A stretch of DNA of 64,000 nucleotides. Origin: Deltaproteobacteria bacterium (lineage in GTDB: Bacteria > Desulfobacterota > BSN033 > UBA1163). The stretch covers positions 1-64,000 of the forward strand of contig JAGXTA010000057.1 of assembly GCA_018333535.1 (NCBI GenBank). The letters run 5' to 3'. The position numbers and the translations under genes are program-made. Of the stretch, positions 62,257-64,000 are shown piece after piece (the stretch's first letter is position 1; each line of letters opens with the position of its first letter). The notes under the pieces are model-generated. The model saw only the letters and a program-made list of their open reading frames with translations. It did no database searches and was not told the origin of the DNA.

Positions 62257-63126
62257 GTGGAAAGAACATTGCCAGATTTTGAGTTAAAAGGGCCGAAGCC
62301 CCGAACCATTGGAATCCTCATTATCCTTCTCATTATTTTCATTTTTTTATGGGGTTCCTTCGCACTCGTCCCTGCAGGCCATAGAGGGGTAGTCCTCTGG
62401 TGGGGAAGTGTAGAAAAAAGGGTCATGGGAGAAGGGCTAAATTTCAAAGTCCCCATTGCGGAAAGGGTGATCAAAGTCGATGTCAGGGTTCAGCCCCATC
62501 CATTCAAGGAGATTGATGCTGCTTCAAAGGAATATCAAATGGTAAAGCTGACCGGGATGATGAACTTCCATATCGATCCGTCCTATGTCAATGATCTCTA
62601 TCAAAAGGTGGGCCTTGATTTTGCCAACAAGGTCATTGATCCAGCTTTCAACGACTTTGTCAAGGAGGTCGTCCCGATCTATCAGATCACCGAGATCCTT
62701 CCGAAAAGAGAAGAGGTCCGGAGGAGGGCGATGACAAAATTAGGGGATAATCTGGCCAGATATCACATCATCGTCGATGACATTTACTTCGCCAACATTC
62801 GCTTCTCTCCTGAATATGAGAAGGCAATTGAAGCCAAACAGGTTGCCCAGCAGCAGGTGGAAACCCAGAGACAGGTATTATTCCAGCGAGAGATCGAAGC
62901 TCAGCAAAAGGTTGCCACGGCTAAAGGAGAGGCTGAATCCATTCTGGTGGTCGCTCAGGGACAGGCCAAAGCCAATGAAGCCCTTGCCCGCTCGATCAGC
63001 GCCATCCTGGTTGAGTATAAAGGCATTGAGAAGTGGAATGGGGTTTTGCCCCAGGTGTCCGGAGGGGCTGTCCCCTTTATCGACATCGGGAAGATGGGTG
63101 GGGCAACACCAGTTGGGAAGAAATAG
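62257..63126 (+). CDS. SPFH/HflC-like membrane protein
   Basis: 289 residues from GTG 62257 (GAAGGAGG ahead). One N-terminal membrane helix (ILIILLIIFIFLWGSFALVPAG), then an SPFH/prohibitin domain (GHRGVVLWWGSVEKRVMGEGLNFKVPIAERVIKVDVRVQ), then a coiled-coil QVAQQQVETQRQVLFQREIEAQQKVATAKGEAE region. Resembles HflC or prohibitin-like scaffolds that form large rings around membrane proteases. There is no HflK or FtsH partner nearby. Confidence 0.88.
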   Translation: MERTLPDFELKGPKPRTIGILIILLIIFIFLWGSFALVPAGHRGVVLWWGSVEKRVMGEGLNFKVPIAERVIKVDVRVQPHPFKEIDAASKEYQMVKLTGMMNFHIDPSYVNDLYQKVGLDFANKVIDPAFNDFVKEVVPIYQITEILPKREEVRRRAMTKLGDNLARYHIIVDDIYFANIRFSPEYEKAIEAKQVAQQQVETQRQVLFQREIEAQQKVATAKGEAESILVVAQGQAKANEALARSISAILVEYKGIEKWNGVLPQVSGGAVPFIDIGKMGGATPVGKK

Positions 63127-63214
63127 TTCGGAGTACTGAGTTCGCCTGCCTGCCGGCAGGCAGGTAGTTCGGAGTATTTTTATTTCTCCGAACTCTGAAC
63201 CCCGAACTCCGAAC
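63126..63214. terminator. palindrome and hairpin between convergent genes
   Basis: A perfect palindrome CCTGCCTGCCGGCAGGCAGG (near 63145-63164) is followed by AGTTCGGAGTATTTTTATTTCTCCGAACT, an eight-pair hairpin with a T-rich loop. Probably ends both convergent transcripts; TTCGGAGT units are repeated on both sides. Confidence 0.6.
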
Positions 63215-64000
63215 TGGTAATCTTTTTGGGTAGCCTGACTGAAAAGGCCGTTCCTTTTCCAGACTCGCTCTCGATCTTTACCTCTCCGCGATGGAGTTTT
63301 ACGATCTCCTGTACCAGTGAGAGTCCGATCCCAAGCCCCCTGGAATCTCCGAGGGGTTTTGTTTCTTCCTGAAAGAAACGGGTGAAGACTTCATTCAGGG
63401 ATTGGTGGGAGATTCCAATACCCGTATCCATAATGCGGGCAAAGGCAAACCGATCATTTTCCGCAAGGGTAACGGTGATCTTTCCTCCCCGGCGGTTGTA
63501 TTTGATAGCATTGGTGAGAAGGTTATCGAAAAGCTGGTCAAGTTTATCCGCCACGCCATCGATGGCCAACGGCCCCGCAGGAAGTTGAGTCTCCAATTCT
63601 ATCTGATATTCCTTCGCCAGAGGTTCAACGGTTGAACAGGAGAATTGAATGACCTTAACCAGATCAACCGGCTCAAACGTATAGACCTCTTTCCGAATTC
63701 CGAGCTCTGCAAGATCCAGAAGGTTGTCGATATTTTTTCCAAGCTTATGGAGGTTTTTATAGGAAATCTCCAAAAACCTCTTTTGCTGTTCGGTTAAGGA
63801 ACCCACTTTCTCCTTGAGGATCATCCCGATATATCCCATCACAGAGATCATGGGGGTCTTCAATTCATGGCTCACATTGGACAGAAAATCGTCCTTCATC
63901 CGGTCTAAACGGAGTAATTCCTCGTTTGCCGATTGTAGCTTTCCCAGTGTTTCTTTAAGTTCGTCTTCAGCTTTTTTTCGCTCCGTCACTTCCTGCGTGA
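63180..64000 (-). CDS. sensor histidine kinase, C-terminal part (cut by window end)
   Basis: The visible part holds a DHp domain with LSNVSHELKTPMISVMGYIGMIL (phospho-His) and a HATPase domain (NLLTNAIKYN, DTGIGISHQSLNEV, GLGIGLSLVQEI). The frame stays open past 63989: upstream codons read TQEV before TERKKAEDEL, the usual end of a PAS/PAC domain. The gene therefore continues beyond 64000 and the sensor part is not visible. Confidence 0.88.
   Translation of the reverse strand, partial: TQEVTERKKAEDELKETLGKLQSANEELLRLDRMKDDFLSNVSHELKTPMISVMGYIGMILKEKVGSLTEQQKRFLEISYKNLHKLGKNIDNLLDLAELGIRKEVYTFEPVDLVKVIQFSCSTVEPLAKEYQIELETQLPAGPLAIDGVADKLDQLFDNLLTNAIKYNRRGGKITVTLAENDRFAFARIMDTGIGISHQSLNEVFTRFFQEETKPLGDSRGLGIGLSLVQEIVKLHRGEVKIESESGKGTAFSVRLPKKITSSEFGVQSSEK

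Noticed and set aside
1-64000. CRISPR arrays, rRNA genes, prophage or full insertion sequences
   Set aside because: No regularly spaced direct repeats, rRNA signatures, phage genes or transposase frames were seen on either strand.

Overview
The window most likely comes from a Desulfobacterota (deltaproteobacterial) chromosome, probably an uncultured anaerobe. The block ispE - tRNA-Gln - prs - rplY - pth - ychF is an order I associate with that group. Other pointers are a membrane pyrophosphatase, a sigma-54 promoter in front of a c-di-GMP riboswitch, and many TPR lipoproteins. No rRNA, phage, transposase or CRISPR array was seen. The assignment is inference from gene content, not a phylogeny.

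Layout. 0-5 kb: rlmN/ndk, trxB, then a long GEMM-I (c-di-GMP) riboswitch-like leader with a sigma-54 promoter and a terminator ahead of two tiny paralogous Cys-rich genes, and an NFU scaffold. 4.8-11.4 kb (minus strand): a six-gene operon of PqqD-like protein, ATP-grasp ligase, LysA-like PLP decarboxylase, urea-transporter/M23-peptidase fusion and two TPR proteins. It looks like a biosynthesis-export or envelope-modification system, and I do not recognise it as a named pathway. 11.6-20 kb: housekeeping genes, the membrane pyrophosphatase and a DacZ-like diadenylate cyclase homologue. 20-27 kb: TPR proteins, a CDF metal transporter, a TPR/beta-barrel outer-membrane protein, a FecR protein, a CHASE2 adenylate cyclase and a GGQ-domain rescue factor.

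27-52.6 kb is a phosphorus-acquisition island, nearly all on the minus strand: pstSCAB-phoU behind three 11-bp-phased Pho-box-like repeats, a PhoB with an unusual PHP-receiver-histidine kinase fusion, a complete C-P lyase set (phnDCEE, a hexapeptide transferase, phnGHIJKLM), and a second PhoB/PhoR pair whose PhoB appears to start at ACG. A decayed histidine-kinase tail and small zinc-ribbon genes lie among them.

52.7-60.8 kb: an MFS transporter, a TPR lipoprotein, then an HTH-cupin regulator, a TRAP transporter, class II HMG-CoA reductase and HMG-CoA lyase. Together these fit uptake of mevalonate (or a similar acid) and its breakdown to acetyl-CoA and acetoacetate. 60.9-64 kb: a hypothetical gene, a secreted tandem beta-sandwich protein, an SPFH/HflC-like protein and a histidine kinase cut by the window end. 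Several dispersed inverted-repeat families sit between genes, one of them a 124-bp MITE-like element between phnC and phnE.
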